From Brasilonema angustatum HA4187-MV1 (lineage in GTDB: Bacteria > Cyanobacteriota > Cyanobacteriia > Cyanobacteriales > Nostocaceae), in NCBI GenBank assembly GCA_019359695.1, contig JAHHGV010000014.1:103744-167743 (forward strand): a DNA stretch of 64,000 bases, written 5' to 3'. The notes beneath the pieces are model-generated. The model worked only from the letters and a program-made list of their open reading frames with translations, did not search any database and was not told the origin of the DNA. Positions 49,354 through 59,322 of the stretch are shown here, in pieces (position 1 is the stretch's first letter; the number at the start of each line of letters is the position of its first letter). The position numbers were made by a program, and so were the translations under genes.

Positions 49354-49917
49354 AACTAAGATCAGGAAACAGAGAAACCCCTCCGGGAACGTCCGTCGCC
49401 TGCAAAGGAGCCAGTACTTTAGGAGGAGAGCCAGTGCGTTGGGCGGCTCAGCCGACTTGTAGTACCTGGCGTTCTCCCTCTCAGTAGCGGAGACGCTACG
49501 CTAACACGCTTGTTCTGGCGTTGGAAACGCTACCAAGAGCGCTGGTCTCACCGGTTTTTGAAAAAATCCGGGTTTTTATTATGGTACATAGTATAACTAA
49601 GATAATCACAAGTGAACAATTGGGCTATTTTGAACAGCGATTGGATACTAGCGATGATCTACATACCAATATTTCTTGTTACTAAAAAATAAAAAAAGTT
49701 ATTTGTGTTTGACAGATAAAGCACAATTGATTAAGATTATACTTTTTTCAAAACAGTTTTTCATCATAGAGTAAAGACAAAGACCTCTGCTGTTTACCAA
49801 AGTAATAGAAGCTGTAGCTCCCGGCTTCGGCTGATACTGATTGGAAACCAACCTTAATCCTTAAGAGTCTGGTTTCAAAATGGGTAACAGCAACAGCCCT
49901 CACCAGCCTGATCACCT
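49354..49917. other. intergenic with composite repeat and structured leader
   Basis: No gene. 49372-49556 is a GC-rich composite repeat (TAGCGGAGACGCTACGC, AGTGCGTTGGGCGG modules). 49780-49917 precedes the DUF3038 gene and contains a hairpin at 49841-49879, TTGGAAACCA with TGGTTTCAAA, nesting CTTAATCCTTAAG. It may be a leader RNA. Confidence 0.55.
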
Positions 49918-50523
49918 ATGCTAAAAGTTATGCACTCTGCCGCCGATTCACCCGCTCCGACTTCTCAGTGGGAGGATTTAATAAAGCTTCCAGCCCCAAA
50001 CTCAGTTCATTGGGACAATATCAAAACTCAGCTGGACTTAGTGCTGTTAGCTTTAGAAACATTGACTGGCATTGGCTCCGAGGCAATGCTACAAGCGGCA
50101 ATTAGTCTGAATTTAGAGTCAAGAGTGCCAGACCGTGTAGCGTTATGGCGGCTGCGCCAATCAAATCCGCTACGTAAAGGTCAAGGAGGACGAAAAAAAC
50201 TTGATGTGGAGGAAGCTAGGGCACTTGTTCTGATTACTTGTTACCTTACCAAACAGCACCAAGAATTAATTCGCCGTGCTGTTGGTCTTTTAGAACAAAT
50301 GGCGGAAGACAACCGCGAACCTCATCAGGCTGCTTTACTTGGAGATTATATTGATGCTTTCTGCAACACTTATCAAGAGCGGATGGAGGAAGATGCAACA
50401 ATCTCCACAAATGAACTAACCCACCTGGCACTGAAACTGCTTATAGATTTACTTTTTTACAGTGGCCCTGGTGGACATCGCCGTCTGTGGCTAGCACTTA
50501 TCGACCGTTCAACCAAATTCTAG
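49918..50523 (+). CDS. DUF3038 family protein
   Basis: 201 residues, helical and soluble. The sequence DLVLLALETLTGIGSEAML, SRVPDRVALWRLRQSNPLRK and LLIDLLFYSGPGGHRRLWLA is the DUF3038 pattern, found only in cyanobacteria. It precedes the DUF4335 gene by 80 bp, the standard pairing, so the two probably work together. Function unknown. Confidence 0.85.
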   Translation: MLKVMHSAADSPAPTSQWEDLIKLPAPNSVHWDNIKTQLDLVLLALETLTGIGSEAMLQAAISLNLESRVPDRVALWRLRQSNPLRKGQGGRKKLDVEEARALVLITCYLTKQHQELIRRAVGLLEQMAEDNREPHQAALLGDYIDAFCNTYQERMEEDATISTNELTHLALKLLIDLLFYSGPGGHRRLWLALIDRSTKF

Positions 50524-50603
50524 ATTTGAGATTTGAGATTCTGTGATCAAAAATCAAAAATCAAAAATCAAAAATTAAAAATATCCTGCTCGCAGTTCCT
50601 GCC

Positions 50604-52442
50604 ATGCCTGTATCAAATTCTGTGATCCGTCGGTATACACCGCCCACCTGCACGCTAGAAGTCTTAGCGCAGAGTTCAGCTTTATCTCAGTGGATGGGTA
50701 AATCCGTCCTCAAGCAGCTACAGTTTGAACTTCGCTTTGATGATCCGCGATTGCCAGAGGAAAAGAGAATCGCAATTAGAGGCGACAGCGACCAGCTGGA
50801 GACTTTGTGTGCAGTAGTGACAGGTTACGTCCAAGAATTCCTGGAAATGTCTCCTGAAAGGTTTTGGACAAATTTCTCAGGAACAAACTTTTCAGGAACA
50901 CAGGACGTAACTGTAGTATCTGACGAGACTGAACAAACAAATTTTTACAACCCCCCTTCACAAAAAATTCCCACGAGAAACTCCTTTACTCACCCACCAG
51001 ATGCAGATATAAAAATCAAGCCTAGCGATCACTTAACTCACAATTTGTTTCTTGGTTCTTTAGCAAATCCAGCATCTGGCCCGGTTATTCAACTGAGTCT
51101 GCTGCAATTATTCGATTTAGCAACAGCCTTGGATGAATATTCTGCTGATGTCGTGGCGCTACCAAATCTCACGCCTCGTTCTACAAGGAGGAGTGGCATA
51201 CCCGCTTGGGCACCTGTTGCAGCAGTTCTAGTCATAGCTGTGGGTTTAGCGCCAGTAACTTGGCAATATGCTAACCGTGTCAGACAACAGCAGACAGCCA
51301 GAAAACCAACTTCGGCACAACAAAAGATTGCTCTACAAACCTCGCCTTCACAGGACTTGTCCGCATCTACTGCTGTTCCTACACTCCCTCCCTCAAGTAG
51401 TAGTTTATCTTCACCGCCACTCCCACCCTTTGGATCTACCTTAGGAGTGCCCAATTCCAAAGCTTCTCCATCGATCGCTCAAACATTGCCTAGTGTACCT
51501 GTTACACCTCAAACATCTGCAAACTCTACATTCCCTTCTGTGCCCCAAACGTCTGCAAAGTCCACATTTCCTTCTGTGCCCCAGACATCTCCTAGTATTG
51601 GGAATGTCGCCAAAGCACCTCTACCACCTTTAGGAAATCCGCTGAGTATATCTGGAACAACAAATCTACCTGGAACAACAAAAACTCCAAGCATTTCAAC
51701 CTTTCCACAAAACACAGCACCAAAGCAACAAATTGCTCTTTTACCCAAATCACAGCCCAACACTACAGCATTAACGTCGAAGAGTGAGCTTCCTTCTACA
51801 TTGGCTCAAAAAAATTCGACACCTAACAATTTGCCTAGCACAAATAACACTTCCAGTACCCCAACAGGAGCCTCACTCCTGCGGGGCACTTCCTCCAAAG
51901 ACGCTACGCGAACAGCAGCAGTTCCTGGGAAAAATCTCCCCAACGGACAGGCTGCCCAAGACGGTGGTGTCTCATCACTTCCAACCTCACCTTTGTCCAG
52001 TACAGGTGCTGGCCGTGAACCAGTTTCCTCACAACCAGGTACATCTACACCAAGTGGTACTGATGCATTAATTTCTAGATTGCGCCAAGCTCGCGCAAAC
52101 AGGGCTAATATTCCTACAGAAGTTGCTACTAATAGTACAACTCGTCGAGCCACGTTGTTTGATACACCTCAAGTATCTGAGGCTAGAGACGTATTAAAAA
52201 AACGCTGGCAACCGCCTTCTGGATTAAGCCAAAGCATTGAGTATAGTTTGTCAGTGGGTGTTGATGGCACAATTGAGCGCATTTTACCAATGGGAAAAGC
52301 TGCAAGAGATTATGTAGATCGTACAGGGATGCCTCTGATTGGTGAACCTTTTGTCTCTCCTAATAAAAATGGACAATCAGTAAAAATCAGAGCTATTTTT
52401 CGTCCTGACGGCAAGGTGCAAACTTTTCCAGAAACTGAGTAA
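50604..52442 (+). CDS. DUF4335 family membrane protein with disordered linker
   Basis: 612 residues. The N-terminal DUF4335 domain (about 1-180) begins VIRRYTPPTCTLEVLAQSS. A membrane helix (about 208-224, WAPVAAVLVIAVGLAPVTW) is followed by about 260 residues of Ser/Thr/Pro-rich linker with repeats (PSVPQTSAKSTF, twice) and a folded C-terminal domain (about 520-612, YSLSVGVDGTIERILPMGK). Around residues 425-440 the DNA (GACGCTACGCGAAC) is a dispersed repeat read as protein. Probably a thylakoid or plasma-membrane protein facing both sides; role unknown. Confidence 0.82.
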   Translation: MPVSNSVIRRYTPPTCTLEVLAQSSALSQWMGKSVLKQLQFELRFDDPRLPEEKRIAIRGDSDQLETLCAVVTGYVQEFLEMSPERFWTNFSGTNFSGTQDVTVVSDETEQTNFYNPPSQKIPTRNSFTHPPDADIKIKPSDHLTHNLFLGSLANPASGPVIQLSLLQLFDLATALDEYSADVVALPNLTPRSTRRSGIPAWAPVAAVLVIAVGLAPVTWQYANRVRQQQTARKPTSAQQKIALQTSPSQDLSASTAVPTLPPSSSSLSSPPLPPFGSTLGVPNSKASPSIAQTLPSVPVTPQTSANSTFPSVPQTSAKSTFPSVPQTSPSIGNVAKAPLPPLGNPLSISGTTNLPGTTKTPSISTFPQNTAPKQQIALLPKSQPNTTALTSKSELPSTLAQKNSTPNNLPSTNNTSSTPTGASLLRGTSSKDATRTAAVPGKNLPNGQAAQDGGVSSLPTSPLSSTGAGREPVSSQPGTSTPSGTDALISRLRQARANRANIPTEVATNSTTRRATLFDTPQVSEARDVLKKRWQPPSGLSQSIEYSLSVGVDGTIERILPMGKAARDYVDRTGMPLIGEPFVSPNKNGQSVKIRAIFRPDGKVQTFPETE

Positions 52443-52549
52443 GTCAGATAAAGCTATGCAACGCCGGCTTCCTATGCGCCTTAGCACCTGGTATATCTCA
52501 TCCGCAAGACATGTAGCGTCTTGTGGAGGAGATACCCCAAGAGTGAAAA

Positions 52550-52580
52550 ATAGGAGGGTTGGTTTGACCAACCCTCCTAT
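52550..52580. terminator. bidirectional terminator
   Basis: Perfect 14-bp stem ATAGGAGGGTTGGT (52550-52563) with ACCAACCCTCCTAT (52567-52580) and a 3-nt loop, between the convergent DUF4335 and ferredoxin genes; A-rich on the left, so it can end both transcripts. Confidence 0.9.
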
Positions 52581-52597
52581 GTAATATGAAATTAATT

Positions 52598-53059
52598 TTA
52601 ATAACGGGGTTTTTTACGGGTTAATCTTTGCTTTTTGCGTCGCCGTTCGGCAGTAACAACTGCTCCGTCCACTGGGTATCCAATTAAGGGTATGACCTGA
52701 TATTTGCGCTCTTCTTCTAACTTTTTCAACTCGGTGTACTTCACCCAGTGGATGCAATCCACGGGACAGGTGTCAATCGCCTCTTGAATGACCTCATGTG
52801 AATCGCCATCTTGACGTATAACACGCGATCGCCCATAATCTGCTTCAATATAAAACGTATTACGGGCGACATGGGCACAGTGTTTGCAGCCAATACAGGT
52901 AATTTCGTCTACATAAACACCTTTTTGCCGCAACACACCCCCTAATTCCGGCTCAAAACCAGAGCGTTCTGGAGCGTCTCGCAAAAAACCGCCCAATTCT
53001 GGTTCAAAACCAGAGCGTTCATCCTCGTTTTGTTCCGGCGACGGCAAAAAATCAGACAT
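52598..53059 (-). CDS. 4Fe-4S ferredoxin (sll0662-like)
   Basis: 153 residues. One cluster motif is clear, CIGCKHCAHVA, with the second cysteine group in CPVDCIHW, a ferredoxin form of cyanobacteria. The N-terminus has a tandem duplication: RSGFEPELGG followed by FLRDAPE, then RSGFEPELGG and VLRQKG, about 51 bp repeated. It overlaps the Ycf35 stop by one base (TAATG), implying translational coupling in the DUF2997-ycf35-ferredoxin operon. The electron partner is unknown. Confidence 0.9.
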   Translation of the reverse strand: MSDFLPSPEQNEDERSGFEPELGGFLRDAPERSGFEPELGGVLRQKGVYVDEITCIGCKHCAHVARNTFYIEADYGRSRVIRQDGDSHEVIQEAIDTCPVDCIHWVKYTELKKLEEERKYQVIPLIGYPVDGAVVTAERRRKKQRLTRKKPRY

Positions 53060-53445
53060 TACGCACTCCAGCGCTGTACAAGTAAGCGAATGGAACCATC
53101 TTCATTTTTTTGTTGTTCAGCAACTTGAAATCCAACACGGGCAGTTTCTTTGACGACTGTATGATACGCGTATCGCTGTGTTACTTGCCGTAAGAAACCT
53201 TCTACTGATAAATTTTGTTGCCAATATTGTAAGTCAGCAACCAGTTCGTATTCTTTGCCATTCCATTTAAAGCCGATATCGTAACCATTTTCCTGTTCAA
53301 TGGTAACTTCGGCATTATGAGTTTGACCGCGATAACCACGTACCTCACGTGGACCGTGCTTCCAATCTACACCTAAATCGCTCAGTGCATCCTTCAAGGA
53401 ATCAACGTTACGGATTTGGGTCTTAATCTGGCTAAAGTGTGACAT
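53059..53445 (-). CDS. ycf35: Ycf35 (DUF1257) protein
   Basis: 128 residues, MSHFSQIKTQIRNVDSLKDAL to LLVQRWSA, the complete DUF1257/Ycf35 domain shared by cyanobacteria and red algal plastids. It shares one base with the ferredoxin start and follows the DUF2997 gene by 39 bp. The three-gene set is conserved in cyanobacteria. Function is not established; the context suggests a redox or assembly role. Confidence 0.92.
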   Translation of the reverse strand: MSHFSQIKTQIRNVDSLKDALSDLGVDWKHGPREVRGYRGQTHNAEVTIEQENGYDIGFKWNGKEYELVADLQYWQQNLSVEGFLRQVTQRYAYHTVVKETARVGFQVAEQQKNEDGSIRLLVQRWSA

Positions 53446-53484
53446 GGCGGTTGTAAATGAATGAACTAAACAATGAATGAAAAC

Positions 53485-53694
53485 TTACCAATCGCTAAAC
53501 GTGGTTTGCGTATTCACCACACTGGATTGCTGCACAATGGTCGCAAAATATTCTGAGCTTGGCTCGTGAGTTAGTACCTGTCCTAGCTGTGCCTCTATAG
53601 CTGCTGTAACTTCAGCGCAGGAAGCACCTATGATGCCAGTTACTTTTTCTTGTACCCTACCGTCTGGATAAATTACGAACTCTAATGTCTCCAT
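53485..53694 (-). CDS. DUF2997 family protein
   Basis: 69 residues from ATG at 53694 (METLEFVIYPDGRVQEKVTG); a longer frame to 53742 adds non-conserved residues. The small family (ssl1263 type) always travels with Ycf35 and this ferredoxin, here as first gene of the operon. C-terminal residues are low in conservation. No known activity. Confidence 0.85.
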   Translation of the reverse strand: METLEFVIYPDGRVQEKVTGIIGASCAEVTAAIEAQLGQVLTHEPSSEYFATIVQQSSVVNTQTTFSDW

Positions 53695-54127
53695 GCTCTT
53701 TGCCAACCAAAATACTAGGCTTGGACAGTACTGCTGTAGCAACTGACTACAAATGCAGCCCTCTGAAACAGCATTTTTCCTTAGCTACAAATTTGCCATT
53801 TGTTAACTAATGTTCCATCTCTCAAAATATATATCTCAGAAACTTAACAAAACTTATTACTCTTATTAGTTGTTACACCTGTTATTTGTAAGTTTCCCTT
53901 AACCATATCAATTTAGTCAAGCTAAAAATTCAACTTTTCATTTCAGTGGGGAAACGGCTAAAAACCAGCATTATTCAGAGAAAAAGGTGTAAAAACAGTG
54001 AGATTTGTTGAATATTTTTTTCATTATTCTCGGAATCATCCAATTCTCAGGTACAAAACTAGCCAAACCAGGACTGCTATCGGTTAAACGGTAGGATAAG
54101 CTGTTATCTAATTCTAAAAATTTCACC
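53695..54127. other. divergent promoter region, nothing else recognised
   Basis: 433 bp, AT-rich, between the DUF2997 operon and bioU. No repeat, RNA or extra gene is supported. Confidence 0.5.
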
Positions 54128-55150
54128 ATGAATGCAGAGCAAGTGACAGGTTCTACTCATCTCCCGAAAGCGATGCGCGTAGGAGTACTGGGGTTTGGCG
54201 GACTGGGGCAAGCAGCTGCCAAGGTACTCGCCCCAAAACGTGAAATGCTTTTAGTAGCGGCAGCAGACAAACAAGGCTATGCCTACGCCGCTGATGGTTT
54301 AAATGCTCAAAAATGCATTGCAACTTATCAATCTCAAGGTTCGGTGGGTTATCTAGAACCCATTGGAACTTTAACAAATCAAAGTGTTGAGGATTTAATA
54401 GAAAAATCTTATCCTGTAGACGGGTATTTTCTGGCGTTACCCAATCTCCCCAATGATTTCATTGCCTCTGTCGCTCGCCAGTTTATCAAATCTGGATGGC
54501 GCGGGGTACTGGTGGATGCCATTAAACGCACCAGTGCTGTGGAACAACTGCTGGCGATGAAAGAAGAACTAAAAGCCGCAGGAATTACCTACATGACAGG
54601 ATGTGGCGCAACACCAGGACTGTTAACAGCTGCAGCAGCTTTGGCTGCCCAAAGCTACGCCGAAATCCATCAAGTAGAAATTACCTTTGGGGTAGGAATA
54701 GCAAATTGGGAGGCTTACCGCGCCACCATCCGCGAAGATATTGCCCATATGCCGGGTTACACTGTGGAAACTGCTAGGGTGATGACGGATGAGGAAGTAG
54801 AAGCACTTCTAGATAAAACCAATGGCGTACTGACTTTAGAAAACATGGAACACGCCGATGATGTGATGCTAGAGTTAGCAGGAATTGTGGGGCGCGATCG
54901 CGTCACCGTTGGTGGCATAGTTGATACCCGCAATCCCAAAAAGCCCATTAGCACCAACGTTAAAATCACTGGTCGCACCTTTGAAGGTAAAATTTCCACC
55001 CATACCTTCACTTTAGGAGATGAAACCAGCATGGCAGCCAACGTTTGTGGACCAGCGTTTGGTTATTTAAAAGCTGGTATTGGATTGCACCAGCGGGGTA
55101 TTTACGGATTATTCACCGCTGCTGAAATTATGCCCCAGTTTGTTAGGTAG
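54128..55150 (+). CDS. bioU: BioU, (S)-8-amino-7-oxononanoate synthase
   Basis: 340 residues. A Rossmann start ([17 protein letters not shown], about 18-34), [12 protein letters not shown] with K133, [19 protein letters not shown] and [18 protein letters not shown]. It matches the cyanobacterial protein long labelled 'saccharopine dehydrogenase-like' (Slr0355), shown to be BioU, a suicide enzyme that makes the biotin precursor by consuming its own lysine side chain. K133 here is the likely equivalent. The start may instead be M16 (54173). Other bio genes are not nearby, as usual. A hairpin terminator follows. Confidence 0.85.
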   Translation: MNAEQVTGSTHLPKAMRVGVLGFGGLGQAAAKVLAPKREMLLVAAADKQGYAYAADGLNAQKCIATYQSQGSVGYLEPIGTLTNQSVEDLIEKSYPVDGYFLALPNLPNDFIASVARQFIKSGWRGVLVDAIKRTSAVEQLLAMKEELKAAGITYMTGCGATPGLLTAAAALAAQSYAEIHQVEITFGVGIANWEAYRATIREDIAHMPGYTVETARVMTDEEVEALLDKTNGVLTLENMEHADDVMLELAGIVGRDRVTVGGIVDTRNPKKPISTNVKITGRTFEGKISTHTFTLGDETSMAANVCGPAFGYLKAGIGLHQRGIYGLFTAAEIMPQFVR

Positions 55151-55189
55151 TTATTAGCTATCAACTTGAGTATTTAATTTATTTATATT

Positions 55190-55224
55190 AGCTGGGTTTG
55201 GTTTTTCAACCCAGCTTATTTTTG
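55190..55224 (+). terminator. terminator after bioU
   Basis: AGCTGGGTT (55190-55198) pairs with AACCCAGCT (55208-55216), followed by TTATTTTT. It lies 39 bp after the stop. Confidence 0.85.
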
Positions 55225-55351
55225 GAATAGTTATAATCACTATGACTACTGGTTCAATGAATGGTATCGGTAAAACCGCATTACCGATGACCAGATTTTT
55301 TGTGAACTCTTTGCAAAATTTCTAATCGGTTCAATAGTGAGGAAAGTGTTA

Positions 55352-55564
55352 ATGGAAACCCGCAAACTCGGCAATCAAGGATTTGTGGTTTCAGAACTGG
55401 GGCTGGGCTGTATGGGGATGTCCGACTTTTATGGTGAACGGGATGATCAAGAGGCGATCGCCACCATTCAGTAGGGACTGGATCTTGGCATTACCCCTAC
55501 TGGACACTGCTGACATGTATGATCCGTTTACGAACGAACAGTATCACTCAGAAAACGTGGCTTA
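55352..55564 (+). pseudogene. aldo/keto reductase fragment
   Basis: Opens [19 protein letters not shown] then [20 protein letters not shown], the N-terminus of Tas-type aldo/keto reductases. An in-frame TAG follows (55472-55474), then a frameshift; the second frame continues LDTADMYDPFTNEQ before a stop (55562-55564). The remaining about 250 residues are absent. A dead gene. Confidence 0.9.
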
Positions 55565-55625
55565 ATTACAGATGCCTCACGAGGCTTTGAGGCTGAGATT
55601 GCAAAGGCGGTTATGGGCGGGTCAT

Positions 55626-55727
55626 ACCGTTTCACTTTATAGTTGATACAAGTAGGCTGCACCTGGTGCACCCGGTGCAGGGGAAAAAAATTAAAGACCA
55701 ATCATTTGTACCAAGTATTTCGTGAAA
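55626..55727 (-). mobile_element. MITE-like family D, copy 2
   Basis: Complement of the 36231-36332 element: CCGTTTCACTTTATAGTTGA at the left and ATTTCGTGAAAA at the right, with ATCATTTGTACC inside matching the other copy. Confidence 0.6.
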
Positions 55728-55763
55728 ATATGACATCCTTACTCATGAAAAGGAGATAAAAAG

Positions 55764-56585
55764 ATGAGTACGATCGCCACGAAAGACGGCACGCAGATCT
55801 TTTACAAAGACTGGGGCACAGGACAAAGCGTCGTCTTCAGTCATGGTTGGCCGCTCAATGCTGATGCCTGGGATGAGCAATTGGTTTTTCTGGCTTCCAA
55901 CGGCTATCGGGCGATCGCTCATGATCGTCGCGGACATGGACGCTCAAACCAACCCTGGAACGGCAATGACATGGATACCTACGCGGACGACCTGGCGACG
56001 CTGATTGAGACCCTGGACTTAAAAGACGTGGTTCTAGTCGGTCACTCGACGGGCGGCGGCGAAGTCACCCGTTATATCGGTCGCCACGGCACAAATCGCG
56101 TCGCCAAAACTGTGCTGGTGGGCGCTGTGCCACCGCTGATGCTGAAAACCGAAGCTAATCCCGGCGGACTGCCGATTGAAGTTTTTGACGATATCCGCGC
56201 GGGCGTCGCCAACGACCGTTCCCAGTTTTACAAGGACTTGAGCGAGCCATTCTACGGTGCTAACAGACCAGGTGCCAAGGTCTCACAAGGTCTGCGGGAG
56301 CAGTTCTGGCTCCAGAGTATGCAAGTTGGTCTCAAGGGCGCACTCGACTGCATCAAGGCGTTTTCGGAAACCGACTTCACCGAGGATCTCAAGAAAATCG
56401 ACGTGCCGACGCTGATCATTCACGGTGACGACGACCAAATCGTGCCGATTGATAATTCAGGTCGTCTCTCCTCGCAGATTGTCAAAAATTCGACTCTGAA
56501 GGTCTATCCGGGCGCAAGCCACGGATTGTACAGCACGCATCGGGAGCAATTTAACGCCGATTTGCTGGCATTCCTCAAGAACTGA
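55764..56585 (+). CDS. alpha/beta hydrolase, non-heme chloroperoxidase/arylesterase type
   Basis: 273 residues with [15 protein letters not shown], oxyanion and nucleophile motif GHSTGGGEV (Ser near 97), Asp in GDDDQIVP and His in GASHGLYST. This is the cofactor-free haloperoxidase/arylesterase group; esterase or perhydrolase activity is expected, halogenation only incidental. Base use is clearly more GC-rich at third positions (GCGTCGCCAACGACCG) than in neighbouring genes, and it lies beside a dead gene and a repeat, so recent horizontal gain is likely. RBS AAAGGAG at 55748-55754. Confidence 0.93.
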   Translation: MSTIATKDGTQIFYKDWGTGQSVVFSHGWPLNADAWDEQLVFLASNGYRAIAHDRRGHGRSNQPWNGNDMDTYADDLATLIETLDLKDVVLVGHSTGGGEVTRYIGRHGTNRVAKTVLVGAVPPLMLKTEANPGGLPIEVFDDIRAGVANDRSQFYKDLSEPFYGANRPGAKVSQGLREQFWLQSMQVGLKGALDCIKAFSETDFTEDLKKIDVPTLIIHGDDDQIVPIDNSGRLSSQIVKNSTLKVYPGASHGLYSTHREQFNADLLAFLKN

Positions 56586-56701
56586 ATTCGCCCATGCCAG
56601 TGCCGCTACAAATCGCCGCAAAAGCAGCGTTTATAGCGGCTATTCCATCAGGGCAAACGCATCTAAATGTCGCACACCTCTAGAACCTGGAACCGAGTCT
56701 A

Positions 56702-57229
56702 TTAGTAAGTCTGTTGTAGATTCTCAATTGTCAGATATTCTTCTTCATCAGCTACTTGACTCTTGTAATCAATGTTAATTTGAGTTGGGTAGCCTAGTGT
56801 TGGATTATACTTTACATCCAAGTTGTATGCATTCCTGTTGATCGCATCCTTAATTAAATTAAAAAGCCTAGGAACAGTATCGTATTTTTGGAATAGTTCT
56901 GGATTAACTGGTTGACCAGTGGCGACAGAAGTCACAGAAGTTGTTCTGCCGTTACGCACTTCAATGATGACTGGTCCTCTTGCTTCAGCTGTGCAGAAGC
57001 AACTTCGGCTAAGTGTATACCGATAGTTGGAAATATTTTTCTGATTCCACAAACGCTGATTAGTTTTTAATTGCTGTGAATCATTTTGACTTTTGGCTGA
57101 TGATTGTGCTACGACTATAGGGGATTTCGATATTACTGGTGTGTGCAAACTTAGAGACATTAGTAATCCTGCACCAATAACAATCGGTAAGCGTATAGGC
57201 ATTGATTTCATATTCAAGGTTCTAAGCAT
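56702..57229 (-). CDS. exported DUF6174-like protein
   Basis: 175 residues. A basic start and hydrophobic stretch (PIVIGAGLLMSLSLHTPVIS) form a signal peptide or anchor; M7 (57211) is an equally good start. The domain NYRYTLSRSCFCTAEARGP, VEVRNGRTTSV, FQKYDTVPRLFNLI and LGYPTQINIDYKSQVADEEE is the DUF6174 pattern, with a CFC motif that could form a disulphide. A periplasmic protein of unknown role. Confidence 0.8.
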   Translation of the reverse strand: MLRTLNMKSMPIRLPIVIGAGLLMSLSLHTPVISKSPIVVAQSSAKSQNDSQQLKTNQRLWNQKNISNYRYTLSRSCFCTAEARGPVIIEVRNGRTTSVTSVATGQPVNPELFQKYDTVPRLFNLIKDAINRNAYNLDVKYNPTLGYPTQINIDYKSQVADEEEYLTIENLQQTY

Positions 57230-57807
57230 TTATCAAACTCCCGGGAATTTTTTTCGCTCTCGCTTCATTTTGCGAAATACCTACAACTTAGGGTATAACT
57301 AATTTCTTTGTCAAGTTGCCTTCACAGATATTAGGTAAGTGAATTAAATAGCCTTTACCTAATTTTTTAAAGTATACAAATTGATCAGTATAAATAATTT
57401 GTACGAGATGCTTTGAAATCTGGAAAAACCTGATCTCCTAATGTAGTTACTATAAGACTCATCTTTGATTTTTGACGAAGCTAAGTACACTTTCTGTTCC
57501 CAGTTAAGCGTTCCCTACCTCTACGAGTCAATTCACCCTTCGGGTTCGCCAGATGCCTACGGAGGGAAACCCTCTTGCAGCACTGGTCTCACCAAATAAA
57601 ACCGGATTCCTATATGCATTTTACAAATATCTATCTTTATGACGTTTTTATAAAAAAATTACATTTATTTACACACCAATTTTTACAAATAAATAACATG
57701 AATAAAAGTGTTTATTAACAAACATGTTTTTGACTCTTATTTAAGCGTCTACCAGTCATCAGCAGTTAAATTATCCATTCCTAAAAAAACAAAGAACGTG
57801 GAGTATT
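57230..57807. other. intergenic with MITE family A copy 3
   Basis: 578 bp, no gene. The divergent promoters flank the element at 57451-57614. The ribosome-binding GGAG 6 nt before the VanZ gene ATG is at 57798-57801. Confidence 0.6.
57451..57614 (+). mobile_element. MITE family A, copy 3 (164 bp)
   Basis: Left end TATAAGACTCATCTTTGATT is diverged; the right end AATAAAACCGGATTCCTATA is intact. It shares GTTAAGCGTTCCCTACCTCT and CGAGTCAATTCACCCT with copy 2 and carries one GC-rich module (57528-57590). Confidence 0.7.
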
Positions 57808-59322
57808 ATGAAGAGACGCAAAATTGTTAGCCTCATTTCTAATAAAGTGGGTATTCCAGGAGATGTAATTCTGATAATTTTGAGCGTTATCATAGTGTTA
57901 ATAGCTACACTTTACCCGTTTAATTTTCATTTTCCAAAAAGTTTTTCGCTACCAGCCCTTGTTGCCAGTTTTGATAACACCAGTTTTTTTAAAGACCAGG
58001 TAAACAATATTTTACTATTTGCGCCTTTCGGTTTCGGTTTGGCTAGTCTGTTACAGAGAAGAAAGATGAAGCCAATCAATCAATTTATAATAGTGATACT
58101 TCTGAGTGCTGGCTTATCATTAACAGTTGAAGCACTGCAAGTGTTTCTCCCTTCTAGAACACCGACTCCTGCTGATATTTTTAACAATACTATAGGTGGA
58201 TTAGTGGGTCTAATCTGCTTTTGTCTGTGGAATTCGGAAAGCTTTCTCTACACCTTAATACGTTTAGAAAATAGTAGAAAGAACAATTCTATTAAAAAAC
58301 TTACTGTATTCTTTATTGGATATATACTTGTATCATTTCTTATTTCTGTTCTCTGGCAGAATACAACTAATCTGAGTAATTGGTCTTTGAACTATCCACT
58401 CTTGATTGGCAATGAGAGAACAGGTGATAGACCTTGGCAGGGCCAGGTTTCAGATGTTTATATTGCTGATAAAGCCATTTCTAAGCATGAAGTATCAGAA
58501 CTTTTTAGTCAGAAGAATTACAGTGAAATTTTTGGTAAGTCTTTGCTAGCTTCTTATTCATTGAGTGGAACAGGAACTTATCAGGATCGTACTGGTCAAC
58601 TCCCCGAACTATTATCCCAAGGTCAGTCACCAGATATCAAAGATGAAAAAGGTGTTGTTTTAAGTTCCAACCATTGGTTGAAAACAACAGAACCTGTAAG
58701 TTTCTTGAGTAAAAGCATACGTGAAACTTCTCAATTTACAATAATTACTACCGTTGCTACTGCTGATACCGCTCAGGTTGGACCTGCACGCATCATCTCA
58801 CTTTCCGGTGATTCTCTTCATCGCAATTTTACACTAGGACAGCAGGGAACTGACTTAGACTTGCGAATACGAACACCAATGACTGGAGCAAACGGGGCTG
58901 ATACAAAATTAACTATTCCTAATGTTTTTGCAGATACTAATCCCCATCATATAGTCATCACCTATTCTGGAGCGACTGTTCAAGTTTATATAGATAAATC
59001 AAATTCTTATTCTTTGAATCTCTTGGAATGGTTTCCGAAAGAGCAGAAATTATTTTACTATGCACTAACTTTTATCCCTCTAGGGCTTTGCTTAGCGCTC
59101 TTAACGACTTTAGCGAAAAGAAAGTTAACTTTTAATAGGTTGTTGCTTCCGAGTGGGATATTATTACCTTCTGTGATACTGGAAAGTATTTTGGTAACTG
59201 ACGGCGGTAAAAGTCTCAGCCTAAAAGGTCTGTTGCTTGGTATATTATTAACAGCCGGGACAACACTGATATTAAGATGGCGAGCTTCGATGGTACTTAA
59301 AACAGTGAACAGTGAACAGTGA
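57808..59322 (+). CDS. VanZ/LamG membrane protein
   Basis: 504 residues. The N-terminal VanZ domain (about 15-165) has helices and FFKDQVNNILLFAPFGFGLA, EALQVFLPSRTPTPADIFNN. A LamG/concanavalin-like domain (about 195-400; LSNWSLNYPLLIGNERTGDR, VSDVYIADKAIS) lies outside the membrane, and a second VanZ-like helical block ends the protein (LFYYALTFIPLGLCLALL). Such fusions occur in cyanobacteria, often near polysaccharide or exosortase loci; none is seen here. The LamG part may bind carbohydrate. Confidence 0.85.
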   Translation: MKRRKIVSLISNKVGIPGDVILIILSVIIVLIATLYPFNFHFPKSFSLPALVASFDNTSFFKDQVNNILLFAPFGFGLASLLQRRKMKPINQFIIVILLSAGLSLTVEALQVFLPSRTPTPADIFNNTIGGLVGLICFCLWNSESFLYTLIRLENSRKNNSIKKLTVFFIGYILVSFLISVLWQNTTNLSNWSLNYPLLIGNERTGDRPWQGQVSDVYIADKAISKHEVSELFSQKNYSEIFGKSLLASYSLSGTGTYQDRTGQLPELLSQGQSPDIKDEKGVVLSSNHWLKTTEPVSFLSKSIRETSQFTIITTVATADTAQVGPARIISLSGDSLHRNFTLGQQGTDLDLRIRTPMTGANGADTKLTIPNVFADTNPHHIVITYSGATVQVYIDKSNSYSLNLLEWFPKEQKLFYYALTFIPLGLCLALLTTLAKRKLTFNRLLLPSGILLPSVILESILVTDGGKSLSLKGLLLGILLTAGTTLILRWRASMVLKTVNSEQ

